From positions 1-35,724 of the forward strand of contig QHXW01000074.1 in assembly GCA_003223115.1 (NCBI GenBank): DNA of 35,724 bases. Direction: 5' to 3'. Both the position numbers and the translations under genes were made by a program. This DNA comes from Acidobacteriota bacterium. GTDB taxonomy: Bacteria; Acidobacteriota; Terriglobia; Bryobacterales; Bryobacteraceae. Shown piece after piece: positions 8,485-15,698 of the stretch (position 1 is its first letter; each line of letters starts with the position of its first letter). The notes below the pieces were generated by a model. The model searched no databases, was not told the origin of the DNA, and worked only from the letters and a program-made list of their open reading frames with translations.

Positions 8485-9978
8485 TTATTGATCGCCAAGC
8501 CGCCCGCTGCCGGCGATGGCCTGTGGCAACGCGATGGGCCCGAAGACTGGAACAGCGTATCCGGGCGCGTCAGTCAGATTGCAGTAAGGGTCGCGGCCGT
8601 AGCCGTAGCGGACGGTAGCGCCGGCCGGCGGATTGTTATCCAGATAAAGACGTATCACTGTCGGCTCGCTGGGATCGATTTCAGCCCGATAAATCAACGG
8701 CACCGGTGCTCCCGTCGCGTCGTGAATGGTGAATCCGCTGATGCGCCCCGGGGCATGCAATCCGCCTTTACCTCCCGAGAAGCCAATCCGAATCAAGTTT
8801 CCATCGCGGCGAATGAATGCAGGCTGAGGCGGGGCCGATTCTTTTTCGCGGTTAAGGGTGTAAATCGGTCTGCTGAGCGCCAATAGCGCCAACTCGTGTC
8901 CCAACCGCTTCAAATCGGCTGTGCTAACGTGGATCCCGTCATCCAGGGCGCTCGTAATCGAAGCGACCATTTGTACATTAGAAATGCGAAGCGCGATCAA
9001 ACGCTGCTCCTCCTGCACCAGATTCCATGGCTCGGGTGGGCTTTTCGAAACATGCCGGCCGATCTGCACATAAAAGAACGGCAAGTCCGGATCATCGAAA
9101 TCACGCCGCACGGCAGCGATGAAATCTTCGAACTTTTTGCGAAACTGCTGGGCATCTTTGGGGTTGGCGTCCGATTCACCCTGGTACCACAGAATCCCAG
9201 TGACTTTGCCACCTGCGGCCTGGAACCGCCGATACATCGCGCCGTATGGTGAATCGCCTCTCTTGTCGCGCAGAGCCGGACTCCACTCGTCCATGGAGGT
9301 TCCACCGTGCGCGCAGGGGATGAGACCAATGGGAACGGCGGTAGCCTGAGAAAGTGATACGGCAAAAGGAAGGCCGAGTCCGGCACCTTTGCGCCGGGCG
9401 TTGATCCAATTCGTTAGTCCTTCACCGGTGAGTTTCTCCGACTGCTTATTGGAGTTTCGCCGCCAATGCACGCGGTCGGCTGCATCCACTAATCGATGCA
9501 GTGGCTCCTGGGCAAGACGCCATTGATCCGTCTGGTCGAACATGTTTACACGCGGGGAAGGTGGCTGCACGTCATCGAGGTTGCCCACACCCTCCATATT
9601 GGATTGGCCGGCGAGAATCCAAAGGTCGCCGACCAGCACATGCTCCACCACAATGGCCAGTGACTCACCTTCGATGCGGAACTCCAGCCGATAGGGACCG
9701 CCCGTGCCGAGAGTGACCGTACCGGACCAACGGCCACCCTGGATCGCCGCGACCTTGGCCCACTCGGATGCACCGTTTTCGGTGGAAGTCCGTTCTTCCA
9801 CCTGCTTGCCGTCAAGCGCTGAGGCGGCGCCACCCACCGTGATGTCGAGCCTCGTGCTCTTGAAATCACGCTGGAAAACTTAGTAATCCGAGACGCCTTC
9901 GGTGATACGCAGCGACTGCGCTTGGCTAGCGGCGCAAAATGAGAATGCGATGAGACAGGAAAACAGGCGGAGCCCCAT
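8485..9978 (-). pseudogene. Secreted sialate O-acetylesterase-like (SGNH/SASA) protein with an in-frame TAA
   Basis: The gene begins at ATG 9976-9978 with a signal peptide (LFSCLIAFSFCAASQAQ) and codes SLRITEGVSDY. TAA follows at 9880-9882 (codon 33), and the same frame resumes VFQRDFKSTRLDITVGG. A CAA-to-TAA change explains this. The remaining 450 codons are open. They carry the SGNH block GQSNMEG with its nucleophile Ser, AHGGTSMDEW, ILWYQGESDAN, and a late Asp-His pair in DDGIHVSTADLKRLGHE. The family removes O-acetyl groups from sialic acids or plant glycans outside the cytoplasm. A restart at 9837 would make a protein without a signal peptide. The last about 11 residues (QAIAGSGRLGDQ) go past the usual end of the family and match an ABC-F segment. 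Confidence 0.85.
8492..8523 (-). repeat. 32-base copy of an ABC-F coding segment at the 3' end of the esterase gene
   Basis: This segment matches 6906-6937 inside the first ABC-F gene with two mismatches. Both copies are read in the same frame as QAIAGSGRLGD, and the differences, including one just outside, fall at third codon positions without changing the residue. It forms the C-terminal tail of the esterase frame. Confidence 0.65.
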
Positions 9979-10066
9979 GAAGATTCACTGACCTCGCGCA
10001 GCTTGTATCAGAACGCTATTTGCAACACGTCGCAGGCCGTCGCCGGGAAGGCGATCGGATACCGGG

Positions 10067-11296
10067 CTATCGCTGGGTCGCTCCAGCACGACCCATGATG
10101 GGCCATGCGTCGACGATGGATTCACCTCGTGCCACGTAGATGCGATCGTACACATTTACGCTTGTATCCAGGTTCGAGGGATAGATCTCGACGCGTTCCG
10201 CTAGCTTGATGTCCCGGCCGCCATCATTCAACAGCAGCATGCCGTATTCCGCGCCTCCGCTTTCGATGCGCACGCCCGGGCGGTCCTTTACTTCATCGGT
10301 GGTACGGAGCATGGCCTTGTTGCCGTAGTCCACCGCGCACTGGTTCGGACGGGTCTTGCTGATGACGGTAGTCATCACGCTCAGCGCCGGTTCAAAATCG
10401 CTGTAGACGTGCTCGTCGTCCTTGCCGCCGATCCTGCGGTAAAGCGTATCCATGAAAATGTAAGATCCGGCCTGAAGTTCCGTCAGGTGGTTCTCCGTGT
10501 CGATGTTGTAGGTGCCGGTGCTGCCGCCGGTAACGACTTCGACTGGCAGCCCGGATTTTCGGCAAAGTTCGACTGTTTCGAGCATGGCCGCCATGTCGTC
10601 GGTAGATTTCTTTTTGCGCGCTTCCCAGCCGTGCGTATGTGAAGCGCCACCCGAGTATCCCATGATGCCGACCAGTTTGAGGTGTTTCGACTGATCCACC
10701 TTCTGCGCCAGGCGTAGAGCGGTTTCGCCGGGCTGGCAACCTTGCCGCTCAAGACCCGCGAATACATCAACTACGGTATTCATTTTGGCGTGAGCAACGC
10801 CCAAAGCCTCCTCCAGCGCGTCGACTGTAATGGGGTCATCCAGCACGCCGGTGAACGTCTGGTCCCGGCGCGCAAGTGCCACCGTGCGGGCAATCTGACT
10901 ACGGCCCGCCGGCTGGCAGGTGTGGAGCACGTTGTGAACGCCCGAGCTGAGCATCAGCTCGCATTCCGCGGTGGTGGCGCAGCATACGCCCAGCGCGCCG
11001 AGTGCGATCTGCCGCTTGCTGATCTCGGGGCACTTGTGAATCTTGACGTGCGCGCGCAGCTTCAGACCCCTGGCCTTATTATGCGCCGCCATCTTTTCGA
11101 GGTTCTTTTGAAACAGGGCCTCGTCCAGGATGAGTGCCGGTGTGCCCAGGTCCTCTTTGGTGAGGCCGTGGAAGTCGCGGCGCGCGATGCGTGCCTCGAT
11201 TTCTGAATAGTTGGGTTCGTTCCGGGCGGCGCCCGCTCCGTAAGGGAGTAATGCCCCGACAGCGCCTGCCTTGAAAAACTGTCTCCGCGAAGTCAT
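10067..11296 (-). CDS. Tat-exported D-threonine aldolase/D-serine dehydratase-like PLP enzyme
   Basis: The start is ATG 11294-11296, because AGGAGG lies seven bases upstream and the protein then begins with a twin-arginine signal (TSRRQFFKAGAVGALL). The 409-residue protein has the alanine-racemase-like fold of the DSD1/D-threonine aldolase family. GTPALILDEALFQKNLEKM opens the barrel, Lys85 in RAHVKIHK is the expected Schiff-base lysine, and GGSTGTYN binds the cofactor phosphate. Known members cleave D-threonine or dehydrate D-serine and need a divalent metal held near the C-terminus by a His-x-Cys/Asp pair. Here that place reads YPSNLDTSVNVYDR, so the His is Asn while the Asp remains. Substrate is unknown. 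Tat export fits a folded cofactor-containing enzyme. Confidence 0.85.
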   Translation of the reverse strand: MTSRRQFFKAGAVGALLPYGAGAARNEPNYSEIEARIARRDFHGLTKEDLGTPALILDEALFQKNLEKMAAHNKARGLKLRAHVKIHKCPEISKRQIALGALGVCCATTAECELMLSSGVHNVLHTCQPAGRSQIARTVALARRDQTFTGVLDDPITVDALEEALGVAHAKMNTVVDVFAGLERQGCQPGETALRLAQKVDQSKHLKLVGIMGYSGGASHTHGWEARKKKSTDDMAAMLETVELCRKSGLPVEVVTGGSTGTYNIDTENHLTELQAGSYIFMDTLYRRIGGKDDEHVYSDFEPALSVMTTVISKTRPNQCAVDYGNKAMLRTTDEVKDRPGVRIESGGAEYGMLLLNDGGRDIKLAERVEIYPSNLDTSVNVYDRIYVARGESIVDAWPIMGRAGATQR

Positions 11297-11452
11297 GCCG
11301 AACCTCCTGGTGCCTTTCCGAGAAGTATACACCCGCTGATCGCCGAACGCCTCAAAGCATTCGTTTCGGAACCGCTGGTGCCGCGGATTGATCGACAGTT
11401 GCTGCGCCGTTCAGGGGAGCCGTTAAATATCTCGAGTCCAGATGATCCCGTT

Positions 11453-13240
11453 TCACCGCGCCACCTTGGCTTCCAGCTCCGCCCAGCGCTCGTACAAACC
11501 CTCCACGCGCCGTTGAACCCGCTGCAGTTCTTCGTAGAGCTCCATCGATCGTTTCGCATCCGACGCCGCGTCCTGAAGTTCGCGGTGCCGCGCGGCCAAC
11601 TCCTGTTCCGCTTCCAGAATGTTCGCTTCCATGCGATCCCACTCGCGCTGTTCCAGGTAGCCGAGCTTCCTCTTCGGACGTTCTTCGAGCGCCGGCAGCC
11701 GCTCCTTCGCTGTTGACTTCAGCGGAGGTTGCTCGTTTCGCGCGGCCTCCCACTGCGAATAGTCGGCGAAAATCCCTCCCTCGCCTCCATCCAGACCGAT
11801 CACGACGGTGGAAACGCGGTCCAACAGATACCGGTCGTGACTCACCAGCATGACGGCGCCTGAAAATTCGAGCAGGCTGTCCTCGAGCACCTCCAGGGTT
11901 GGAATATCCAGATCGTTCGTCGGTTCGTCGAGCAACAGCACGTCCGCCGGCGCCAGCATCAGCCGCGCAATCATTACGCGCGCCCGCTCACCGCCCGAGA
12001 GCCTCGACACCGGCATCTCGAGGTGCTCGTCCCGAAAGAGAAACCGCTTAGCCCATCCCGCGACGTGGATCGGACGTCCGCGGTAAATCACCGAGTCGCC
12101 CTCCGGACACAACGTTCGCCGCAGGCTGACCTCCAGATCCAAATGCGTGCCGCGGTCCTGCGCGAAGCTTACAATTTGCAGCCGGTCCGCCCGTTGGACG
12201 GTTCCTTCGTCCGGCACTACGGCTCCTTCGAGTATCTTGAGCAGCGTGGTTTTCCCACTGCCGTTTGCTCCAACCAGGCCCACGCGAACACCCGGTGCAA
12301 GAGTCAGGTTCAAATTCTGAAATAGCCTGCGGCCACCGAGCGTTTTTCCGATGCCCTCGGCTTCAATCAGGCGCTTGGTTTTTCGGTCGGACGCTGTGAA
12401 GTCGATCTTTGCCGTGGCCATGCGGCTGCGGGCTGTGACGGCCGAAAGTTCCCCGATGAGCCGGCCGGCGGCGTCGATTCGCGCGCGTGACTTGCCGGTT
12501 CTAGCCTTCGGTCCTCGCCGAAGCCACTCCACCTCACGCCGCACCTTGGTCGCGAGCGAATCCTGCTGCTTGGCCTGCGCCTCGAGAAACTCCTCCCGCC
12601 GCTCCAAAAACTCGCTGTAGTTCCCCTTCACCTGGAACGTACTCTGTGGATAGATCGAATTGACCTCCACCATTTGCGTGGCGACGTTCTCCAGAAAGTA
12701 CCGGTCGTGGGTGATCACCAGGCAGGCGTTAACATCGCGGATGGCGCCCTCGAGCCACAGGATGCCTTCCAAGTCCAAATGATTGGTTGGCTCGTCCAGA
12801 AGCAGCACATCCGGCGAAGTGACCAGCGCAGCCGCGATGGCCAGGCGCTTCCTCCATCCGCCCGAGAGAGCCGCGGCCGGCGTAACAGTGGCCTCGAAGC
12901 CTGCCCGCCCGAGCATCATCTCCTTGCGAGCCGTTTTCTCCTGCTCCTCCAGGTTCAAACCCGACAACGCCTCTGTGAGGACGGAACCGACGGTATCGTC
13001 CGGACCGAACAGCGAGTCCTGAGGGACATAGGCCAGACTGGTCTGCTTTCGCAGCGCGCGCACTCCGGCGCCCGGCGCGCCCCGCCCTGCGAGAATCTCC
13101 ATCAACGTGGTTTTACCGCTGCCATTCGGCCCGATTAGACCCGTGCAGTCTCGCTCGGAAAGGCTCAACGAAAGATTTTCAAACAGGACTCGCGCGCCAA
13201 ACGACTTGCTGAGAGCGGAGCCACTCAACAGAACGGCCAT
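11453..13240 (-). CDS. ABC-F family ATPase, Uup-like (second copy)
   Basis: I take the start at ATG 13238-13240, giving 595 residues beginning MAVLLSGSALSKSFGARVLF, with GGAAAAGAG just upstream; the longer open frame adds residues unlike the family. There are two ABC domains: GPNGSGKTT, LSGGWRKRLAIAAALV and LLLDEPTNHLD, then GANGSGKTT, LSGGERARVMIARLML and LLLDEPTNDLD. DEPTNDLD in the second site and a C-terminal coiled coil of about 70 residues (YLEQREWDRMEANILEAEQE onward) are the usual signs of Uup. In other bacteria Uup acts on ribosomes and influences transposon precise excision; its coiled coil binds DNA. The gene looks intact and is transcribed away from the Tad-like locus. Confidence 0.9.
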   Translation of the reverse strand: MAVLLSGSALSKSFGARVLFENLSLSLSERDCTGLIGPNGSGKTTLMEILAGRGAPGAGVRALRKQTSLAYVPQDSLFGPDDTVGSVLTEALSGLNLEEQEKTARKEMMLGRAGFEATVTPAAALSGGWRKRLAIAAALVTSPDVLLLDEPTNHLDLEGILWLEGAIRDVNACLVITHDRYFLENVATQMVEVNSIYPQSTFQVKGNYSEFLERREEFLEAQAKQQDSLATKVRREVEWLRRGPKARTGKSRARIDAAGRLIGELSAVTARSRMATAKIDFTASDRKTKRLIEAEGIGKTLGGRRLFQNLNLTLAPGVRVGLVGANGSGKTTLLKILEGAVVPDEGTVQRADRLQIVSFAQDRGTHLDLEVSLRRTLCPEGDSVIYRGRPIHVAGWAKRFLFRDEHLEMPVSRLSGGERARVMIARLMLAPADVLLLDEPTNDLDIPTLEVLEDSLLEFSGAVMLVSHDRYLLDRVSTVVIGLDGGEGGIFADYSQWEAARNEQPPLKSTAKERLPALEERPKRKLGYLEQREWDRMEANILEAEQELAARHRELQDAASDAKRSMELYEELQRVQRRVEGLYERWAELEAKVAR

Positions 13241-13618
13241 CTCTTTTCCAGCATGGCATGGCATCGCAACGCGGACAAACGGACCCGTAGTCAAGCGGCC
13301 ATGATAAGTTCTACGCGCTGCAGTCCCAAGCCACCCGTTTCCGCGGCCTTGAAAGCGGCTACGCACAAGCGGAAGCTTTCATCCGCCACGCGCAAAGCTC
13401 GGGCCATTGGCTTCCGTGACGCTGCGCCTATTCATCTCCTTCCAAGCCAAACGTAACGCGCTGGTTTCTCATTTCGTCGAATTGACTCCTGTTAGGGCCG
13501 CCAGACGGATAACAAACTTAAGTTAACAAGGGAATGGCAACTTAATGGGACACCGCGAGTATCGCTATCGCAATCTTGTTATACGAACACAGCGCGGGCA
13601 TCATGGTACCTGGACTCT
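13241..13618. other. Intergenic region between divergent ABC-F and Tad-like genes
   Basis: There is no convincing gene in these 378 bases. They contain the first copy of the 42-base direct repeat (13380-13421). A TTGACT at 13482-13487 is followed 20 bases later by GATAAC, a poor promoter match that may serve the Tad-like operon. Confidence 0.5.
13380..13421 (+). repeat. Direct repeat copy A flanking the Tad-like locus
   Basis: This 42-base stretch is 39/42 identical to 15623-15664 in the same orientation. The shared core includes CCATTGGCTTCCGTGACG. It does not lie in a recognised gene. The two copies bracket the Tad-like genes and the 71-residue ORF. Confidence 0.75.
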
Positions 13619-14367
13619 ATGCGCCTCAGACCTTCACGAAACAAGTCCGCAGGTCAGGCAATTATCCTGGTTACGTTCGCACTGATTCCGATGTTCGGCC
13701 TTATGGGCCGGCTACCGATATCGGATGGATGGAGTTCGTGAGAAACTCGGCCCAGACCGCGTCGGACGCAGGTGCAATGGCCGCAGTGCTGCAGTTTCAA
13801 TCCACAAACTTCGCCACTACCTTTACGTGCGGCGCCGGCGGTATAATCTGCCAAAGTCCCACTTCCTGCGACCCGGCCCCGACCAGTTATCTACACAGCG
13901 GTTGTGACTATGCTCAATCGAATGGATTTTCGTCTACCGCGACGAACCAATCAGTGATCATTGCATCGGGTGTGGGAGTGCCGCCAACCGCGCCAGGCGT
14001 CAACTCTTCCGCGTATTGGGTCACAACGAGAGTGAACCAATCGGTTCCTCAACTGTTTTCCGCGGTCGCCGGCAACATGAACGGATTCTTGGCGGCGCGC
14101 GCCACGGCGGCCTTAAACCCCGCCAAGGACTGCGTCTATGTGATGGATCCTACGGGCGCCAACGCAGTTGATATGAGCGGAACTCCAGATCTGATCCTCT
14201 CGTGCGGAGTTTACATCAATTCGAACAACGCCACCGCGTTACATGGAAATGGTACGCCGACGCTGAGCGCGACCGAGATTGATATCGTGGGGGGCTATAG
14301 TTTCGGGGGCTCTTCCGACTGGGAACCCCATAAAAATCACGGCGCTGGTGGAATAGAAGGGATCTAG
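13619..14367 (+). pseudogene. TadG-like pilus-assembly membrane protein, frameshifted
   Basis: ATG 13619 opens a frame with a positively charged start and a membrane helix typical of TadG-like proteins (SAGQAIILVTFALIPMFGLMG), which then runs into a stop. The continuation ATDIGWMEFVRNSAQTASDA is in a different frame that stays open to 14367. Adding one base at about 13709-13710 restores GLMGLATDIGW, a usual sequence in this family. The gene is therefore one base short. The remainder is about 215 residues rich in Ser, Thr, Asn and Ala, with several Cys, and resembles an exported domain; no von Willebrand domain is recognisable. TadG-like proteins are membrane-anchored minor components near Flp/Tad pilus systems. 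It sits three bases before the next gene. Confidence 0.7.
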
Positions 14368-14370
14368 TCG

Positions 14371-14811
14371 ATGCTGTCCAAACTCAAACGGCGATCTCGC
14401 GAACACGGACACGCGGTCATCGAGCTCTCTCTGATGGCGCCTTGGCTTTTCTTTCTCATGGTAGGCACCCTGGATTTCGGGTTTTATGCCTATGCCATCA
14501 TCGCCACTCAAAACGCGGCCCGCGTAGCGGTGGTGCAGACAGCGCGAGATTCGCTGACAGTAGCTAGCACCACTCTTGCGTGCCAGTATGCATTGACTGA
14601 GCTCAGTACTTTGCCCAATGCCAATAGCCTGGCCACCTGCGACGCTCTTCCGGTGATTGTCGCCGCTACTTCGGTGGTTGATGCTGACGGCGCCACCTCA
14701 TCGCAGGTTTCCGTCACCTATCAGACCATCAACATGATACCGATTCCCGGTCTGAGCGGCACGCTGACGCTGACCCGGACTGCTCAAATGCGATTGAGAC
14801 AACAGCCATGA
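14371..14811 (+). CDS. TadE-like pseudopilin-type membrane protein
   Basis: This 146-residue protein has a short basic N-terminus followed by HAVIELSLMAPWLFFLMVGTLDFG, the conserved TadE-like signature: Glu near the start of one transmembrane helix, with Gly-Phe at its end. The rest is a small extracytoplasmic domain with two Cys. In Tad systems TadE/TadF are processed minor pseudopilins. Here no TadA ATPase, TadB/C platform or secretin is in the window, so the genes must rely on machinery encoded elsewhere or serve a different surface role. AGAAGG about ten bases before the ATG may act as binding site. The gene overlaps the next by ATGA. Confidence 0.85.
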   Translation: MLSKLKRRSREHGHAVIELSLMAPWLFFLMVGTLDFGFYAYAIIATQNAARVAVVQTARDSLTVASTTLACQYALTELSTLPNANSLATCDALPVIVAATSVVDADGATSSQVSVTYQTINMIPIPGLSGTLTLTRTAQMRLRQQP

Positions 14812-15311
14812 GGATGACGCGTAGAGACCGATGCCGTGGCTCGAACATCCTCGAGTTCACCTTGGTAGGCATTCCACTTCTTTTCATTCTGATCTCCACT
14901 TTCGAAATGGCCCGGGGGATGTGGAATTACCACGCAATGGCTTATGCCGTAAAGGAAGGCACGCGGTACGCGAGCGTCCACGGCACCAATTGTGCCGCAC
15001 CCAATGCCTGCACGGTAACGATTGCTCAGATCACGCAACGCATTTTAGATTCCGGGGCGGGACTCTTCTACAATCAGCTCACCCTGACGTTCACATCAAC
15101 GGGTGGGTCGATTACCTGCCTCGCCACGGCTTGCCTGACGAACAACACCGTTTGGCCCCAGACTGGCAGCAACGCGGTGGGGCAGAATATTTCAATCCGT
15201 GGAACGTATCCGTTTTCGTCTGCGATCTCCATGTTTTGGCCTGGATCGGGAGCAATGCAGGCTGCGACCACCATCTTCCCCGCTTCGTCGCGAGAAACGG
15301 TTCAGTTCTAG
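14808..15311 (+). CDS. Second TadE-like membrane protein
   Basis: This is a 167-residue protein translated from an ATG that overlaps the previous stop (ATGA), so the two are translationally coupled. The helix segment SNILEFTLVGIPLLFILIST carries the expected Glu, and FEMARGMWNYHAMAYAVKEG follows as in TadE-like proteins. The exported part has four Cys, in CAAPNAC and CLATAC, which could form disulfides outside the cell. Function is inferred only from family and context: a minor pseudopilin partner of the upstream TadE-like protein. Confidence 0.85.
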   Translation: MRMTRRDRCRGSNILEFTLVGIPLLFILISTFEMARGMWNYHAMAYAVKEGTRYASVHGTNCAAPNACTVTIAQITQRILDSGAGLFYNQLTLTFTSTGGSITCLATACLTNNTVWPQTGSNAVGQNISIRGTYPFSSAISMFWPGSGAMQAATTIFPASSRETVQF

Positions 15312-15357
15312 GACCGCGTGTGCTTCCAAGAAACATTAGACATTCTAAAATCAAATC

Positions 15358-15378
15358 ACCTAGACTAGCTAGTCAGGT
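15358..15378. promoter_or_regulatory. CTAG-rich palindrome upstream of the 71-residue ORF
   Basis: GACTAGCTAGTC (15363-15374) is a perfect 12-base palindrome. With flanking ACCT and AGGT the arms extend to ten bases, with one extra A on the left. Three CTAG tetramers occur within 13 bases, a tetramer that is scarce in many bacterial genomes. It lies about 20 bases before ATG 15397 and could be an operator or an RNA hairpin in the leader. Confidence 0.45.
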
Positions 15379-15396
15379 TGTGGGAGCCATAGAGTT

Positions 15397-15612
15397 ATGG
15401 CGAAGTACCTGTTGAGAACTCCTGCATCGGCAATATTGCACAAGCCTGGAGGCCAGAAAGAATCTGTGATGCTTCCAGCAGGGGCGGTGCTCGATGAAGC
15501 GTCCCGACATTCAGCAACTCTTGAGGGCAAGGTTGGCGTCTACTGGGAGGGGCGGCACTACTCGGTTTCCATGAAAGAGCTGATCATGAAAACGGATGTT
15601 AGACGGCACTAG
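15397..15612 (+). CDS. Small hypothetical protein, 71 residues
   Basis: I do not recognise a family. The protein begins MAKYLLRTPASAILHKPGGQ, has no membrane helix or signal peptide, and looks like a small beta-rich cytoplasmic protein (LEGKVGVYWEGRHYSVSMKE). GGGAG lies about 12 bases before the ATG, somewhat far for a ribosome binding site. A strong palindrome sits immediately upstream and the second direct-repeat copy immediately downstream, so the ORF is bounded by non-coding elements. It could be an autoregulated small protein. Coding status is likely but unproven. Confidence 0.5.
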   Translation: MAKYLLRTPASAILHKPGGQKESVMLPAGAVLDEASRHSATLEGKVGVYWEGRHYSVSMKELIMKTDVRRH

Positions 15613-15622
15613 ACAGCGCCAG

Positions 15623-15664
15623 CATCCGCCACGCGCAAGTCTCGGTCCATTGGCTTCCGTGACG
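15623..15664 (+). repeat. Direct repeat copy B flanking the Tad-like locus
   Basis: This is the partner of 13380-13421, with three mismatches in 42 bases and the same orientation. It lies between the small ORF and the 3' end of the broken permease gene. Confidence 0.75.
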
Positions 15665-15698
15665 ACCCGCTGTACCGACGGTGCCTTGAAGCGGAGAG

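Noticed and set aside
2940-9882. Reassignment of TAA to glutamine, suggested by two in-frame TAA codons where Gln fits.
   Set aside because: TAA ends other genes here cleanly (for example at 615-617 and at the end of the esterase), and only two inner TAA codons are seen, both in the decaying region.
13380-15664. A transposon or integron explanation for the direct repeats.
   Set aside because: No transposase or integrase is encoded between them, no terminal inverted repeats were seen, and 42-base copies are too long for target-site duplications.
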